A stretch of 64,000 nucleotides of DNA from Bacteroides sp. AN502(2024) (lineage in GTDB: Bacteria; Bacteroidota; Bacteroidia; Bacteroidales; Bacteroidaceae): NCBI RefSeq assembly GCF_041227145.1, contig NZ_JBGFSP010000003.1, positions 3,410,001 through 3,474,000 on the forward strand. The letters run 5' to 3'. Below are positions 43,334 to 53,425 of this stretch, piece by piece; the stretch's first letter is position 1; each line of letters opens with the position of its first letter. A program made the translations under genes and the position numbers. The notes below the pieces were generated by a model that had not been told where the DNA came from, made no database searches, and saw only the letters and a program-made list of their open reading frames with translations.

Positions 43334-44878
43334 ATGAGTGCATTGAAAGGGCATCCGAAAGGTCTTTATCTGATTTTCGCGACAAGCACGGCAGAACGTT
43401 TCAGTTACTACGGTATGCGTGCGATCTTTATTCTTTTCCTGACGCAGGCGTTATTGTTTGACAAAGAAGCGGCAGCATCCATTTACGGTAGCTATACCGG
43501 ATTAGTTTATTTAACTCCTTTGATTGGCGGGTACATTGCTGATAAATATTGGGGAATCCGTCGCTCTGTGTTTTGGGGAGCGGTGATGATGGCAGTCGGA
43601 CAGTTTCTGATGTTTATGAGTGCCTCTACGTTAGAGAATAAGGAGCTTGCCCACTGGATGATGTATGGCGGACTGGCTTTCCTGATTCTGGGAAACGGCT
43701 GTTTCAAGCCTACTGTTTCTTCTCTCGTGGGTCAACTCTACGAACCGGGAGACAGGCGACTGGATGCTGCATATACCATCTTTTATATGGGAGTAAATGT
43801 GGGTTCTTTTGCTGCCCCCTTGATTTGTGGTTATCTGGGCGATACCGGTAATCCGCACGACTTTAAATGGGGATTCTTGGCAGCCGGAATCATGACACTG
43901 TTCACCGTTGTACTTTTTGAAACTCAAAAGAATAAATATCTGTTCTCTCCCTCGGGAGCACCCATCGGTATTATCCCCGATGCCAAACGTGAAAAGAAAG
44001 AGGAGAAAGCGGAGCACATCTCACATCCGAAGATGAGCAAGCGTACCAAGTTGCGTAATACCTTTGTCATCACTCTGCTGACGGTTGCTTTAATCGCCTT
44101 CTTTAGTTACGCTTTTGATGGTGACTGGGTGAGCATCGGCATTTTTACCGCCTGCATTGTTTTCCCTGTCCTCATCCTGCTGGACGGTTCATTGACGCGG
44201 ATCGAGCGTAGTCGTATTTTCGTGATCTATATAGTAGCCTTCTTCGTCATTTTCTTCTGGGCGGCTTACGAACAGGCAGGAGCCTCTTTGACCCTCTTTG
44301 CCTCCGAACAGACCAACCGAGAGATTCTAGGTTGGGAAATGCCGGCTTCGTGGTTTCAATCCTTCAATCCTCTGTTTGTGGTTGTCCTGGCATATATCAT
44401 GCCGGGTGTGTGGAGCTTTCTCAACAAACGGAAGATGGAGCCTTCTTCTCCTACCAAACAAGCGATTGGTCTGCTGCTCCTCTCTTTGGGTTATCTTTTC
44501 ATCTGCTTCGGAGTGAAAGATGTGGTCCCCGGAGTGAAAGTGAGCATGATTTGGCTGACAGGACTTTACTTCATTCATACCATGGGTGAAATAGCTTTAT
44601 CACCGATCGGACTATCCATGGTAAATAAGTTGAGCCCGTTGCGTTTCGCTTCTCTGATGATGGGAATCTGGTATCTGTCGACTGCTACCGCCAATAAATT
44701 TGCAGGCATGTTGAGCGGACTATATCCGGAAGCCGGAAAGGTGAAATCAATCTTGGGTTATCAGATTGCTACCATGTACGATTTCTTTATGGTATTCGTT
44801 GTCATGTCCGGTGTTGCTTCGTTGATTCTGTTCCTTCTCTCGAAGAAATTACAGAAGATGATGCACGGGGTAGAATAA
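43334..44878 (+). CDS. POT-family proton-coupled peptide transporter
   Basis: A 514-residue inner-membrane protein of the POT/PTR2 family, importing di- or tripeptides with protons. The N-terminal signature TAERFSYYGMRAIFILFLTQ corresponds to the ExxERFxYY helix. LIGGYIADKYWGIRRSVFWGA is PTR2 motif 1, and FYMGVNVGSFAAPLICGYLGD is motif 2. About 12-14 membrane helices are evident. A cytoplasmic charged insertion (DAKREKKEEKAEHISHPKMSKRTK, about 215-240) separates the halves. The leader carries a 24-bp duplication. Confidence 0.95.
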   Translation: MSALKGHPKGLYLIFATSTAERFSYYGMRAIFILFLTQALLFDKEAAASIYGSYTGLVYLTPLIGGYIADKYWGIRRSVFWGAVMMAVGQFLMFMSASTLENKELAHWMMYGGLAFLILGNGCFKPTVSSLVGQLYEPGDRRLDAAYTIFYMGVNVGSFAAPLICGYLGDTGNPHDFKWGFLAAGIMTLFTVVLFETQKNKYLFSPSGAPIGIIPDAKREKKEEKAEHISHPKMSKRTKLRNTFVITLLTVALIAFFSYAFDGDWVSIGIFTACIVFPVLILLDGSLTRIERSRIFVIYIVAFFVIFFWAAYEQAGASLTLFASEQTNREILGWEMPASWFQSFNPLFVVVLAYIMPGVWSFLNKRKMEPSSPTKQAIGLLLLSLGYLFICFGVKDVVPGVKVSMIWLTGLYFIHTMGEIALSPIGLSMVNKLSPLRFASLMMGIWYLSTATANKFAGMLSGLYPEAGKVKSILGYQIATMYDFFMVFVVMSGVASLILFLLSKKLQKMMHGVE

Positions 44879-44885
44879 AAAATTG

Positions 44886-44893
44886 TATTTTTG
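44886..44893 (+). promoter_or_regulatory. -7 promoter box for hpt
   Basis: TATTTTTG fits TAnnTTTG, 26 bases before the hpt ATG and eight bases after the POT gene stop. Confidence 0.6.
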
Positions 44894-44919
44894 CAAGGTT
44901 ATTTTTAAAATTACCGGTT

Positions 44920-45456
44920 ATGGATACCATTCAGATAAAAGACAAACAGTTTACAGTTTCCATTAAGGAACAGGATATTCAGAAAGAAGTGATTCGCGTA
45001 GCGAACGAAATCAACCGCGACTTGGCAGGTAAGAATCCGCTCTTCCTGAGCGTGTTGAACGGCTCGTTTATGTTTACTGCCGACTTGTTAAAGCATATCA
45101 CCATCCCTTGCGAGGTTTCGTTTGTGAAACTGGCTTCTTATCAGGGAGTGACCTCCACCGGAGTGATTAAGGAGGTGATCGGACTGAATGAAGACATTAC
45201 CGGACGTACAGTAGTCATCGTGGAAGATATTGTGGATACCGGGTTGACCATGCAACGCTTGCTCGACACGCTGGGTACGCGCAACCCCGAAGCAATCCAT
45301 ATCGCTTCTCTCTTGGTGAAACCTGAAAAGCTCAAGGTCGATCTGAATATCGAATATGTAGCAATGGAGATCCCGAACGACTTTATCGTAGGTTACGGAC
45401 TGGATTATGATGGCTTCGGACGTAACTATCCCGATATTTATACAGTAGTAGATTAA
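44920..45456 (+). CDS. hpt: Hypoxanthine phosphoribosyltransferase
   Basis: A 178-residue purine-salvage enzyme that makes IMP (and GMP) from hypoxanthine (guanine) and PRPP. The PRPP-binding loop is VVIVEDIVDTGLTMQRLLDTL (about 91-111), and NGSFMFTADLLKHI is the conserved N-terminal loop. The purine-recognition end has IPNDFIVGYGLDYDGFGRNYPDIYTV. Length is normal. It is followed by adk at 65 bp, so purine-nucleotide genes are grouped. Confidence 0.95.
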   Translation: MDTIQIKDKQFTVSIKEQDIQKEVIRVANEINRDLAGKNPLFLSVLNGSFMFTADLLKHITIPCEVSFVKLASYQGVTSTGVIKEVIGLNEDITGRTVVIVEDIVDTGLTMQRLLDTLGTRNPEAIHIASLLVKPEKLKVDLNIEYVAMEIPNDFIVGYGLDYDGFGRNYPDIYTVVD

Positions 45457-45521
45457 ACAGAATAGTAAATAGGTACCAGTTTTAATGGTAAATGGTAAAT
45501 CGTTAAATTGTAAATAACAAC

Positions 45522-46091
45522 ATGTTGAACATCGTAATTTTCGGTGCTCCAGGTTCAGGAAAAGGAACACAGAGCGAACGTATCGTAGAGAAGTATGGAA
45601 TCAATCACATCTCGACAGGGGATGTATTGCGTGCTGAAATCAAGAATGGCACAGAACTGGGTAAAACAGCTAAAGGTTACATCGACCAGGGTCAATTGAT
45701 TCCTGATGAATTAATGATCGATATTCTGGCAAGTGTATTCGACAGCTTCAAAGATAGCAAAGGGGTCATTTTCGATGGTTTTCCAAGAACTATTGCACAG
45801 GCAGAAGCATTAAAGAAAATGTTGAAGGAAAGAGGACAGGATGTTTCTGTTATGCTCGACTTGGAAGTTCCGGAAGAAGAACTGATGGTACGTCTGATCA
45901 AACGTGGTAAGGATTCCGGTCGTGCCGATGATAACGAAGAGACGATTAAAAAACGTCTTCACGTATATCATTCACAGACTGCCCCACTGATCGACTGGTA
46001 CAAGAACGAAAAGAAGTACCAACACATCAACGGCTTGGGTACGATGGAAGCTATCTTCGCTGATATCTGCAAGGCTGTAGATAAATTGTAA
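45522..46091 (+). CDS. adk: Adenylate kinase
   Basis: A 189-residue adenylate kinase, converting ATP and AMP to two ADP. P-loop GAPGSGKGTQSERI (about 7-20), AMP-binding ISTGDVLRAEI, FDGFPRTIAQAEAL and the LID region RLIKRGKDSGRADDNEETIKKRL. The LID is the short form, without a zinc-binding insert. Start MLNIVIFGAPGSGKG is standard. It lies between hpt and obgE. Confidence 0.96.
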   Translation: MLNIVIFGAPGSGKGTQSERIVEKYGINHISTGDVLRAEIKNGTELGKTAKGYIDQGQLIPDELMIDILASVFDSFKDSKGVIFDGFPRTIAQAEALKKMLKERGQDVSVMLDLEVPEEELMVRLIKRGKDSGRADDNEETIKKRLHVYHSQTAPLIDWYKNEKKYQHINGLGTMEAIFADICKAVDKL

Positions 46092-46208
46092 TTTAGTAAA
46101 TCTTACTAATTATCAATACACTATTATAAATGAATAAGTCAGTCAGTAGCCGGAGTATTCTACTTAACTACTCTAACTACTGACAACTTTAACTACTTAA
46201 AAAAGAAT

Positions 46209-47375
46209 ATGGCTGAATCGAATTTTGTTGATTACGTAAAGATATACTGCCGCTCGGGTAAGGGCGGAAGAGGCTCTACGCACATGAGGCGCGAGAAATA
46301 TTGCCCTAACGGTGGTCCCGATGGGGGCGATGGTGGAAGAGGAGGTCATATCATCTTGCGCGGTAACCGTAATTACTGGACATTGCTGCACTTGAAGTAT
46401 GACCGTCACGCAATGGCCGGTCATGGCGAATCGGGGAGCAAAGGACGTAGCTTCGGAAAAGACGGTGCGGATAAAATAATAGAGGTACCTTGCGGAACGG
46501 TGGTTTACAATGCCGAAACCGGAGAGTATCTTTGCGATGTGACAGAAGACGGACAGGAAGTGATTCTGCTTAAAGGCGGTCGCGGCGGTCAGGGTAACTG
46601 GCATTTCAAGACGGCAACCCGTCAGGCTCCGCGTTTTGCGCAGCCGGGTGAACCGATGCAGGAAATGACCGTTATCATGGAGCTGAAACTGCTTGCCGAT
46701 GTCGGTCTGGTAGGTTTCCCGAATGCGGGAAAGTCCACTTTGCTTTCTTCCGTTTCGGCGGCAAAACCCAAAATCGCCGATTACCCGTTTACTACGCTCG
46801 AACCCAACTTGGGGATCGTGTCCTATCATGATGGGAAGTCTTTCGTGATGGCGGATATTCCGGGGATTATCGAGGGAGCCAGTCAGGGGAAAGGCTTGGG
46901 ACTGCGTTTCCTACGTCATATCGAACGTAACTCGTTACTGCTCTTCATGGTTCCGGCAGACAGCGATGATATTCGTCAAGAATACGATATTCTGCTGAAT
47001 GAACTGCGCACCTTCAATCCTGAAATGCTGGACAAACAACGGGTGCTGGCTATCACCAAGAGCGATATGCTCGATCAGGAGTTGATGGACGAGATTGAAC
47101 CTACATTACCGGAAGGCATACCCCACGTATTCATATCTTCTGTTTCCGGTTTGGGAATCCCGGTGTTGAAAGAGATTCTTTGGGAAGAACTGAACAAGGA
47201 AAGCAATAAGATAGAGGCAATCGTTCACCGTCCGAAGGACGTGACCCGCCTGCAACAGGAGCTCAAAGAGATGGGCGAGGATGAAGAGATCGAATACGAG
47301 TATGACGAAGATGTGGACGATGAGTACGATGACCTCGATTATGAATACGAGGAGGAAGATTGGGAAGAGAAATGA
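46209..47375 (+). CDS. obgE: Ribosome-assembly GTPase ObgE
   Basis: A 388-residue Obg GTPase that works in 50S subunit maturation and stress control. The glycine-rich Obg fold (about 1-155) has [29 protein letters not shown] and [19 protein letters not shown]. The G domain shows G1 [10 protein letters not shown]2/G3 [13 protein letters not shown] and [16 protein letters not shown], and G4 TKSD. The C-terminal tail is strongly acidic ([26 protein letters not shown]). The stop overlaps the start of pgeF (ATGA), so the two are coupled. Confidence 0.97.
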   Translation: MAESNFVDYVKIYCRSGKGGRGSTHMRREKYCPNGGPDGGDGGRGGHIILRGNRNYWTLLHLKYDRHAMAGHGESGSKGRSFGKDGADKIIEVPCGTVVYNAETGEYLCDVTEDGQEVILLKGGRGGQGNWHFKTATRQAPRFAQPGEPMQEMTVIMELKLLADVGLVGFPNAGKSTLLSSVSAAKPKIADYPFTTLEPNLGIVSYHDGKSFVMADIPGIIEGASQGKGLGLRFLRHIERNSLLLFMVPADSDDIRQEYDILLNELRTFNPEMLDKQRVLAITKSDMLDQELMDEIEPTLPEGIPHVFISSVSGLGIPVLKEILWEELNKESNKIEAIVHRPKDVTRLQQELKEMGEDEEIEYEYDEDVDDEYDDLDYEYEEEDWEEK

Positions 47376-48193
47376 TTTCACTTACAGAAGATAACAGGAT
47401 GTTGGGGTATGAGTCGCTACACCCGTACTCTGACATTTTTCATTTTGTAACTACCCGCTACGGAGGAGTGGGCGAGGGAACTTATGCATCGTTCAACTGT
47501 TCGCATTATTGCGGTGATGATCTTGGAAACGTTCGCGAGAATCGGGCACGCCTTTTAGGAGGATTCCCGCAGCCCCCCATAGAGTTGATAGTGCCGGTGC
47601 AGACGCATGGAGTGGAAATGCTTCGCATAGACGCCTCTTTTCATACCTTGCCTGCCGCAAGGAAAGAGGAACTCTTGCACGGGATAGACGCTGTGATGAC
47701 TTCCGAACCCGGATATTGCATTTGCGTCTCTACGGCAGACTGCGTACCGATATTGCTCTACGACCCTAAACATCGTGCGATAGCCGCCGTTCATGCCGGA
47801 TGGCGGGGGACAGTGGCGCATATTCTGCATCGAACGTTGCAGAAGATGAACCAATGCTTTGGTACGGAAGGCGGAGATGTGGTGGCGTGCATCGGACCCA
47901 GCATTTCGCGGGAATCTTTTGAAGTAGGCGAAGAAGTGTACCAAGCATTTCAACAGCAGGAGTTTGATATGTCCCGTATTTCTGTGTGGAACGGACAGAC
48001 GGGAAAACATCACATCGACCTGTGGGAAGCCAACCGGATACAGTTGCTGGACTTCGGAGTACCCGACAGCCGGATTGAGCTGTCAGGCATTTGTACCTAT
48101 ATTCATTGCGACGAGTTCTTTTCTGCCCGTCGCTTAGGCATCTGTTCCGGACGTATCTTGTCCGGGATTATGTTGGTCCCGGCTACGGTATGA
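47372..48193 (+). CDS. pgeF: Peptidoglycan editing factor PgeF (YfiH/DUF152 family)
   Basis: A 273-residue multicopper-oxidase-like protein (YfiH). The known role of the family is to prevent wrong amino acids at position 1 of the peptidoglycan stem, or purine-nucleoside cleavage in eukaryotic relatives. Metal-site His/Cys motifs are visible: [59 protein letters not shown] and [18 protein letters not shown] 47372 overlaps the obgE stop; the 47360 TTG is less likely. Confidence 0.92.
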   Translation: MISLTEDNRMLGYESLHPYSDIFHFVTTRYGGVGEGTYASFNCSHYCGDDLGNVRENRARLLGGFPQPPIELIVPVQTHGVEMLRIDASFHTLPAARKEELLHGIDAVMTSEPGYCICVSTADCVPILLYDPKHRAIAAVHAGWRGTVAHILHRTLQKMNQCFGTEGGDVVACIGPSISRESFEVGEEVYQAFQQQEFDMSRISVWNGQTGKHHIDLWEANRIQLLDFGVPDSRIELSGICTYIHCDEFFSARRLGICSGRILSGIMLVPATV

Positions 48194-48335
48194 TTACGGT
48201 TTGGGTAGACCGATCATTGCATGGAAAGAATCTTACACAAAAAAATGAAACAAGATGGTTTGAGAGAGGGGAGATTTTGAAGGAGAATATCATTAATTGC
48301 TATTAAATGGAGGCAAGATATTGAAGCAAAAAACT

Positions 48336-48343
48336 TATTTTTG
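48336..48343 (+). promoter_or_regulatory. -7 promoter box for the B3/4 gene
   Basis: TATTTTTG fits TAnnTTTG, 35 bases before the ATG at 48379. Confidence 0.5.
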
Positions 48344-48378
48344 TGACCGAAGAACCCGATTAAAAGAACAAATATTGA

Positions 48379-49047
48379 ATGATGTATACAATTACTGTCT
48401 CTCAGGAAATAAAGAAGGCATGCCCGGTTTTTGCCGGAGCGGCCGTATATGCCGCAGTGAAGAATACAGCTTACTGCGAAGGTCTTTGGAAGGAAATCAA
48501 TGCTTTCACCGAACAGCTGACTTCCACTACGCAAATGGAAGACATCAAACGTCAACCGGTCATTGCAGCTACCCGCGAAGCGTACAAGCGTTGTGGGAAA
48601 GACCCGGGGCGTTACCGCCCGTCGGCAGAAGCCTTGCGTCGTCGCCTGATGCGTGGGATTCCTTTATATCAGATCAATACGCTGGTAGACCTTATCAATC
48701 TTGTCTCTCTCCGAACGGGACATTCTATCGGTGGTTTCGATGCCGATAAGATACAAGGCACGGGGATCGAACTCGGCATCGGGAAAGCGGAAGAACCGTT
48801 CGAAGGCATCGGACGCGGAGTGTTGAATATCGAAGGGCTGCCCGTATATCGTGACGCTTTGGGCGGAATCGGAACGCCTACAAGCGACCATGAGCGTACG
48901 AAGATGGACGTCGGGACGACTCATATCCTTGCTATCGTCAACGGTTACAATGGAAAAGAGGGCTTGAAGGAGGCTGCCGGAATGATTCAGTCCTTGTTGA
49001 GAGAGTATGCGGAATCGGATGGCGGCGAGCTTTTATTTTTCGAATGA
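48379..49047 (+). CDS. B3/B4 tRNA-binding-domain protein
   Basis: A 222-residue stand-alone B3/B4 domain, related to the editing module of phenylalanyl-tRNA synthetase beta. Features are REAYKRCGKDPGRYRPSAEALRRRLMRGIPLYQINTLVDLINLVSLRTGHSIGGFDADKI and EGIGRGVLNIEGLPVYRDALGGIGTPTSDHERTK. Stand-alone members are thought to edit mischarged tRNA or bind substrates, but this is not established. ATG 48379 or 48382 is possible. A 22-bp array follows 106 bases after the stop. Confidence 0.85.
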   Translation: MMYTITVSQEIKKACPVFAGAAVYAAVKNTAYCEGLWKEINAFTEQLTSTTQMEDIKRQPVIAATREAYKRCGKDPGRYRPSAEALRRRLMRGIPLYQINTLVDLINLVSLRTGHSIGGFDADKIQGTGIELGIGKAEEPFEGIGRGVLNIEGLPVYRDALGGIGTPTSDHERTKMDVGTTHILAIVNGYNGKEGLKEAAGMIQSLLREYAESDGGELLFFE

Positions 49048-49152
49048 CTGTGTCAAAAACGGACATTCCCCTTGGGGCTTTTAAAAGCGGGTGACACGTA
49101 GACTTAGGTTTGTTTACTTGTCGTTTGAAATTCATCGGCACGTAAGCTGAAC

Positions 49153-49262
49153 AAACAGAGCCTCTATTGGGGTAAAACAGAGGCGCTATTTGGATGAAAC
49201 AGAGCCTCTATTTGAGTGAAACAGAGGCTCTGTTTGAGTGAGATAGAAGCTCTATTTGGATG
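49153..49262. repeat. 22-bp tandem array, five units, overlapping a stop codon
   Basis: Five 22-bp units with cores of AAACAGAG-S-CTCT type and tails GGGGTA, GGATG or GAGTG. The fourth contains the full 17-bp palindrome AAACAGAGGCTCTGTTT. The last unit covers the TAG stop (49254-49252) and last codons of the minus-strand lactonase gene. Confidence 0.85.
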
Positions 49263-50409
49263 GCACAAATTTTATACAAACCGGTTTGTCTACCTTTATA
49301 TCTTTATGTATGTCCGATAATAATCCCGTATCTGTATCTCTTTGATAAACCTGAATCGCATTACTGTCCCTGCAAGCCACCAGCAGATATTTTCCATTCG
49401 GGGTAATGATGAAGTTACGCGGATGAATCCCTGTCAGTTGGTAGCCTGTTTTTGTTAACTTCCCGTTTTCGGGGTCGATACGGAAGATAGCGATACCGTC
49501 TGCTTTCAGCCGGTTACTGGCATATAGAAACTTACCGTCCGGACTGATATGGATATCGCCACTACCTCTTGCTCCGACTGTGTCGGCAGCTATTGTCTGA
49601 ATCTCTTCCAGGTTTCCGTCTTTATATTTGAAAGCGATTACCGTGCCCGAAAGTTCGTTTATCAGATAAGCATACTTGCCATTCGGGGCAAATGTCAGGT
49701 GTCGTGGACCTGAACCCGCTTCCACTTTAAAGGCGGCAGGAGAACCTTCTTTGAGGAAAACCTTTTTGTTCTCTGCATCCGCATCCGGGTTAATGATAAA
49801 CTTGTGTATCCGGTCTGTTCCCAGATTATCGGCAAACAGGTATTTACCGTCCGGAGTGATACGGACACAGTGTAAGTGCGACTGTTCCTGCCGTTCTTTG
49901 TCGGTTCCCGAACCTTCGAATTTGATCGTATCGGAAGCGGGCAGGAGTGAACCGTCTTTTGCGATGGGAAAAACGGAGATACTGCCGCCACTATAATTGG
50001 CGGTTATCACATGCTTTCCATTCGTTATGATATAACAAGGGTCTTCACCGCCGGTCTTCTGTGAGTTCAGCAATTGGAAGGTCCCTTTTTCTTGATCGAA
50101 GGCAAATGCGTTGGCGGCAGCCTGTTCGTTATTGCACTCACTGACTGCATACACCCATTTTCCGTCGGCAGAAGGTACGAGATAAGAAGGGTTTTCTACT
50201 TCCACCTCACTGAGTGCGGTGGCTGTTCCGGTTTCTTCATCGAAACGGAAACTGTAAATGCCCTTGCTCTCTCCTGCGGTATATGTGCCTACGAGCATGG
50301 TTAACTCTTGATTCGCCGGTCCGGCACTTTCAGTTCGGCCGGCTTTGGAGGAGGTGCAACGGATGGTAGTCATACAGATTATACAGATAGTGGCGATAAA
50401 TTTTATCAT
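49252..50409 (-). CDS. Lactonase-family beta-propeller lipoprotein (6-phosphogluconolactonase-like)
   Basis: A 385-residue exported protein of the seven-bladed lactonase (YbhE/Pgl2-like) family. Signal FIATICIICMTTIRC suggests a lipoprotein. Repeated blades carry the typical SPDGKFLYASN / TPDGKYLFADN / APNGKYAYLIN pattern, with LTMLVGTYTAGESKGIYSF as first blade. Being exported, it is unlikely to serve the pentose phosphate pathway directly and may act on sugar lactones outside the cytoplasm. It follows the GH3 gene by 22 bp on the same strand, so both are probably one unit. Confidence 0.88.
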   Translation of the reverse strand: MIKFIATICIICMTTIRCTSSKAGRTESAGPANQELTMLVGTYTAGESKGIYSFRFDEETGTATALSEVEVENPSYLVPSADGKWVYAVSECNNEQAAANAFAFDQEKGTFQLLNSQKTGGEDPCYIITNGKHVITANYSGGSISVFPIAKDGSLLPASDTIKFEGSGTDKERQEQSHLHCVRITPDGKYLFADNLGTDRIHKFIINPDADAENKKVFLKEGSPAAFKVEAGSGPRHLTFAPNGKYAYLINELSGTVIAFKYKDGNLEEIQTIAADTVGARGSGDIHISPDGKFLYASNRLKADGIAIFRIDPENGKLTKTGYQLTGIHPRNFIITPNGKYLLVACRDSNAIQVYQRDTDTGLLSDIHKDIKVDKPVCIKFVPSK

Positions 50410-50431
50410 ACGGACGGTTCTTATATGGATG

Positions 50432-53272
50432 TTACTTCTTTAATTGAGGTAGTTTTACCTCTGACACTCCTACCCGGTCACTGCCTAATACAATACGTAA
50501 ATCGCTGGCGGTAGTCCCTTTGAAACGGAAGTCCAGCAGTTTGTCGTACTCTTTCACACTGCCGGAATATACCGTGAGGAACTGTCCGCCACCACCGGAT
50601 AGTTGTATCTCAAAGTCTGTCTCCACTCCGTTCTCGCGGGAGAAGGCAATGGATACTCCGTCTATTTTAGCTCCGTTCTGCAAGGCAAAGGTGATGTAGT
50701 CGCCTTTATTGCCTTCCCAGGAGGTGGCTAAATTGTTATCCAGTACATTATCTGCCGTTTCGGTGTTGGTACTGGCGCTGACAGGACTGCCGGCTTTGGG
50801 GGTGCTTGTAGCGGGAGTTTGCCCCGGTTCGACAACCGTCAGCGTTCCGTTCAGGCGAATATCCGTAGAAGAGGCGCCCAGCATCAATGTGAAATCACCC
50901 GGTTCTACTACCCAATGCATATCGGCATTCAGCAGTTCCAGTGCCTTTCGGTCGATGGGGAAAGTGATTTCTTGGGTCTCGCCCGGCTTCAGATGTACCC
51001 GTTCGAATCCGGCAAGGTTCTTCTCATAGGTAGTGACGCTGCTCAGTACATCACGTACATAGAGTTGTATCACCTCGTCTCCCGCTCGTTTTCCGGTATT
51101 GGTCACTTTACAAGAGACATAAGCCTTCTGGTTGGGAGTGATCACAGCCGGAGAGATTTTCAAGTCGGAATATTCGAAAGTGGTATAACTTAGTCCGTAT
51201 CCGAAAGGATATAATGCACCGTTGATGCGGGACATGTTACCGTCCGGTCCCGGATTCTTCCCGCCGTCAATCTGGGAAGAGGGTCTGCAAGGGAAGTTGA
51301 ACGGGATTTGTCCTACTGTTTTCGGGAAAGTGACAGTCAGTTTCCCACCGGGATTATAATCTCCGAAGAGTACATCGGCTACGGCGATCCCACCTTTAGA
51401 CCCCGGATACCATGCCTCAAGAATAGCCGGGACAAACTTGTCTGCCCAATTGATAGATAATGGGCGGCCGTTGATAAGAACCAGCACAACAGGCTTGCTG
51501 GTAGCCACTACCGCTTTTAGTAAATCGAGTTGGCGACCGGGCAGGTCGAGACTGCTGCGGGATTTGTTTTCCCCGCACGTGCGTTGTCCGCCACCTAACA
51601 CTACAACCGCTACATCTGCCTGTCTGGCCTGACTGACAGCTTTGTCTATCTCCTTTTGTTCTTCATCCGTCAGCGGATGGTCGATGAGTTCCGATTCCGG
51701 CCAGTTGGCATCTACCAAGTCGCAGCCTTTCGTATACAATACATCCGCTTTGCCTTTCATCTTATCCTGAATACCTTTCAGGACGGAAGTAACCTCTACT
51801 GCCAACGGACCGTAATGGGTCAGCGCATACGAATGTTCATCCGCATTCGGTCCGCAGACTGCTATCTTTCGGATACTTGAAGCGTCCAGCGGCAACAGGT
51901 TCTTATCGTTTTTCAAGAGTACGATCGATTCACGGGAAGCTTGCAAAGCGACTTCCTCATTTTCCTTCTTTTCTACTTCTTCATCCGCCCCTTTCAAATC
52001 TGTCTGATAAGGATTGTCGAATAAGCCGACCAGAAACTTCACTCTCAGAATATCGCGTACACGGTTATTGATGACTTCTTCGCTCAACCCGCCTTCTTTC
52101 ACCAACTCCCTTAACGGCAATACATACGAATCCGGCGAACGGAACGTACAACGCACATTCAATCCGGCTTCCACACTTTGGCGAACGGCCTCTTTCATAT
52201 CTTTGGCAGTCCCGTGCTTGGTATAAAGATATTCTACGGCATCACTGTCCGAAACGACATACCCGCGGAATCCCATTTCACCACGCAAACGGGTAGTCAG
52301 CCAATAATAGCTGCTCTGAATCGGGAAACCGTCATAGTCGTTGTAAGAGCTCATCACACCGAGCAATCCCGCTTCACGGATCACTCTTTTAAAAGGATAG
52401 GCATGAAGCATCTCCACTTCGCGCGGTGACATCTGCGGGTCGACACGGGCCATTCCTTCGCGTGCACCTTTATTGTTGCTATAAGCGATGAAGTGCTTTC
52501 CGGTAGCTGCTACCTGGTGATTATGCTGCATGCCTTTCACCATCTCGATTCCTAATTCCGCAACCAGATAAGGAGATTCTCCATATACCTCTTCATAGCG
52601 TCCCCACCGCTGGTCGCGCCCTACGTCAAGTATCGGGGCATATACATTGGTATATCCCAGCATGCGGGCTTCCCGTCCGGTAATCAGTCCTACCCGATGA
52701 ATAAGCTGCCGGTTCCAGGTATGTCCCAATCCCAGTTGGGTGGGGAAGTTGGTCGCTTTATAACTCTCCACTCCGCGAATCCCTTCGTTGGTAAAGTCGG
52801 TAGGAATCCCGAGCCGTGTCTCTTCAATAAAAAAACGTTGCACTTCATTCAGCGCCCAGGCATGTTTGGATGCCGGCCATACATATTCATTGTCCGATGG
52901 CGGAAGTCCCCATTGTTGGAAACCGTTCAGATGTTCGTCGATGGCACCGATACCGTCTTTCCAGATTCGGCTTTTCCATTCGGGAGTAGGCAAATCATCT
53001 TTCAAGACCCGTTTATATCCGTACAGAGTCACCATCTGGCAGGTTTTCTCCTCCAGTGTCATCTGGCTCAGCAAATCTTCTATGCGTGCATCGATCGGTG
53101 CTGTCGGATCTTCGTAAGTATCTTTAACGCCATTCTTATTGAAATCTATCCATCCTTTCTTGTACATTTCCGTACGGACGGGTTTGTAAACAGCAGGTAT
53201 TCTGGCCGTTTTCTGTGCCGGGAGGATTGCACAACTTCCTAGAAATAAGCCGGTAAGTAAAAGTTTCTTCAT
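50432..53272 (-). CDS. Glycoside hydrolase family 3 beta-glycosidase
   Basis: A 946-residue secreted GH3 enzyme with signal peptide KKLLLTGLFLGSCAILPAQ. The catalytic barrel (about 60-400) holds the nucleophile motif GFRGYVVSDSDAVEYLY, and the second alpha/beta domain (about 460-690) follows. A fibronectin-III-like domain is at about 735-805 (ACVTNTGKRAGDEVIQLYVRDVLSSV-like). The last 130 residues (TADNVLDNNLATSWEGNKGDYITFAL) look like an F5/8-type C carbohydrate-binding domain. Substrate is unclear: beta-glucosides or beta-xylosides. ATG 53272 gives a clean signal peptide; 53362 adds 30 residues and overlaps the promoter zone. Confidence 0.93.
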   Translation of the reverse strand: MKKLLLTGLFLGSCAILPAQKTARIPAVYKPVRTEMYKKGWIDFNKNGVKDTYEDPTAPIDARIEDLLSQMTLEEKTCQMVTLYGYKRVLKDDLPTPEWKSRIWKDGIGAIDEHLNGFQQWGLPPSDNEYVWPASKHAWALNEVQRFFIEETRLGIPTDFTNEGIRGVESYKATNFPTQLGLGHTWNRQLIHRVGLITGREARMLGYTNVYAPILDVGRDQRWGRYEEVYGESPYLVAELGIEMVKGMQHNHQVAATGKHFIAYSNNKGAREGMARVDPQMSPREVEMLHAYPFKRVIREAGLLGVMSSYNDYDGFPIQSSYYWLTTRLRGEMGFRGYVVSDSDAVEYLYTKHGTAKDMKEAVRQSVEAGLNVRCTFRSPDSYVLPLRELVKEGGLSEEVINNRVRDILRVKFLVGLFDNPYQTDLKGADEEVEKKENEEVALQASRESIVLLKNDKNLLPLDASSIRKIAVCGPNADEHSYALTHYGPLAVEVTSVLKGIQDKMKGKADVLYTKGCDLVDANWPESELIDHPLTDEEQKEIDKAVSQARQADVAVVVLGGGQRTCGENKSRSSLDLPGRQLDLLKAVVATSKPVVLVLINGRPLSINWADKFVPAILEAWYPGSKGGIAVADVLFGDYNPGGKLTVTFPKTVGQIPFNFPCRPSSQIDGGKNPGPDGNMSRINGALYPFGYGLSYTTFEYSDLKISPAVITPNQKAYVSCKVTNTGKRAGDEVIQLYVRDVLSSVTTYEKNLAGFERVHLKPGETQEITFPIDRKALELLNADMHWVVEPGDFTLMLGASSTDIRLNGTLTVVEPGQTPATSTPKAGSPVSASTNTETADNVLDNNLATSWEGNKGDYITFALQNGAKIDGVSIAFSRENGVETDFEIQLSGGGGQFLTVYSGSVKEYDKLLDFRFKGTTASDLRIVLGSDRVGVSEVKLPQLKK

Positions 53273-53366
53273 GATATCTTTTGTGTTAAGAATAAAATTA
53301 CCCCGTAAAGATAGTGCTTTGATATAATATTTGCTAACGTCTTCTCGTAATTTCGAAAACATTTTC

Positions 53367-53374
53367 TATCTTTG
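53367..53374 (+). promoter_or_regulatory. -7 promoter box for tmRNA
   Basis: TATCTTTG fits TAnnTTTG. Transcription would start near 53381, leaving a leader of about 45 bases to be removed from the precursor. Confidence 0.6.
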
Positions 53375-53425
53375 CGTCCTCGGAAAGCGTTTTGAACAAT
53401 CGCTATTCTGCACGAATAAGAATTT

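Noticed and set aside
43161..43385. 74-codon minus-strand frame
   Set aside because: Its internal repeat IYVFNSLW is only the 24-bp leader duplication read backwards, and it overlaps the POT gene start.
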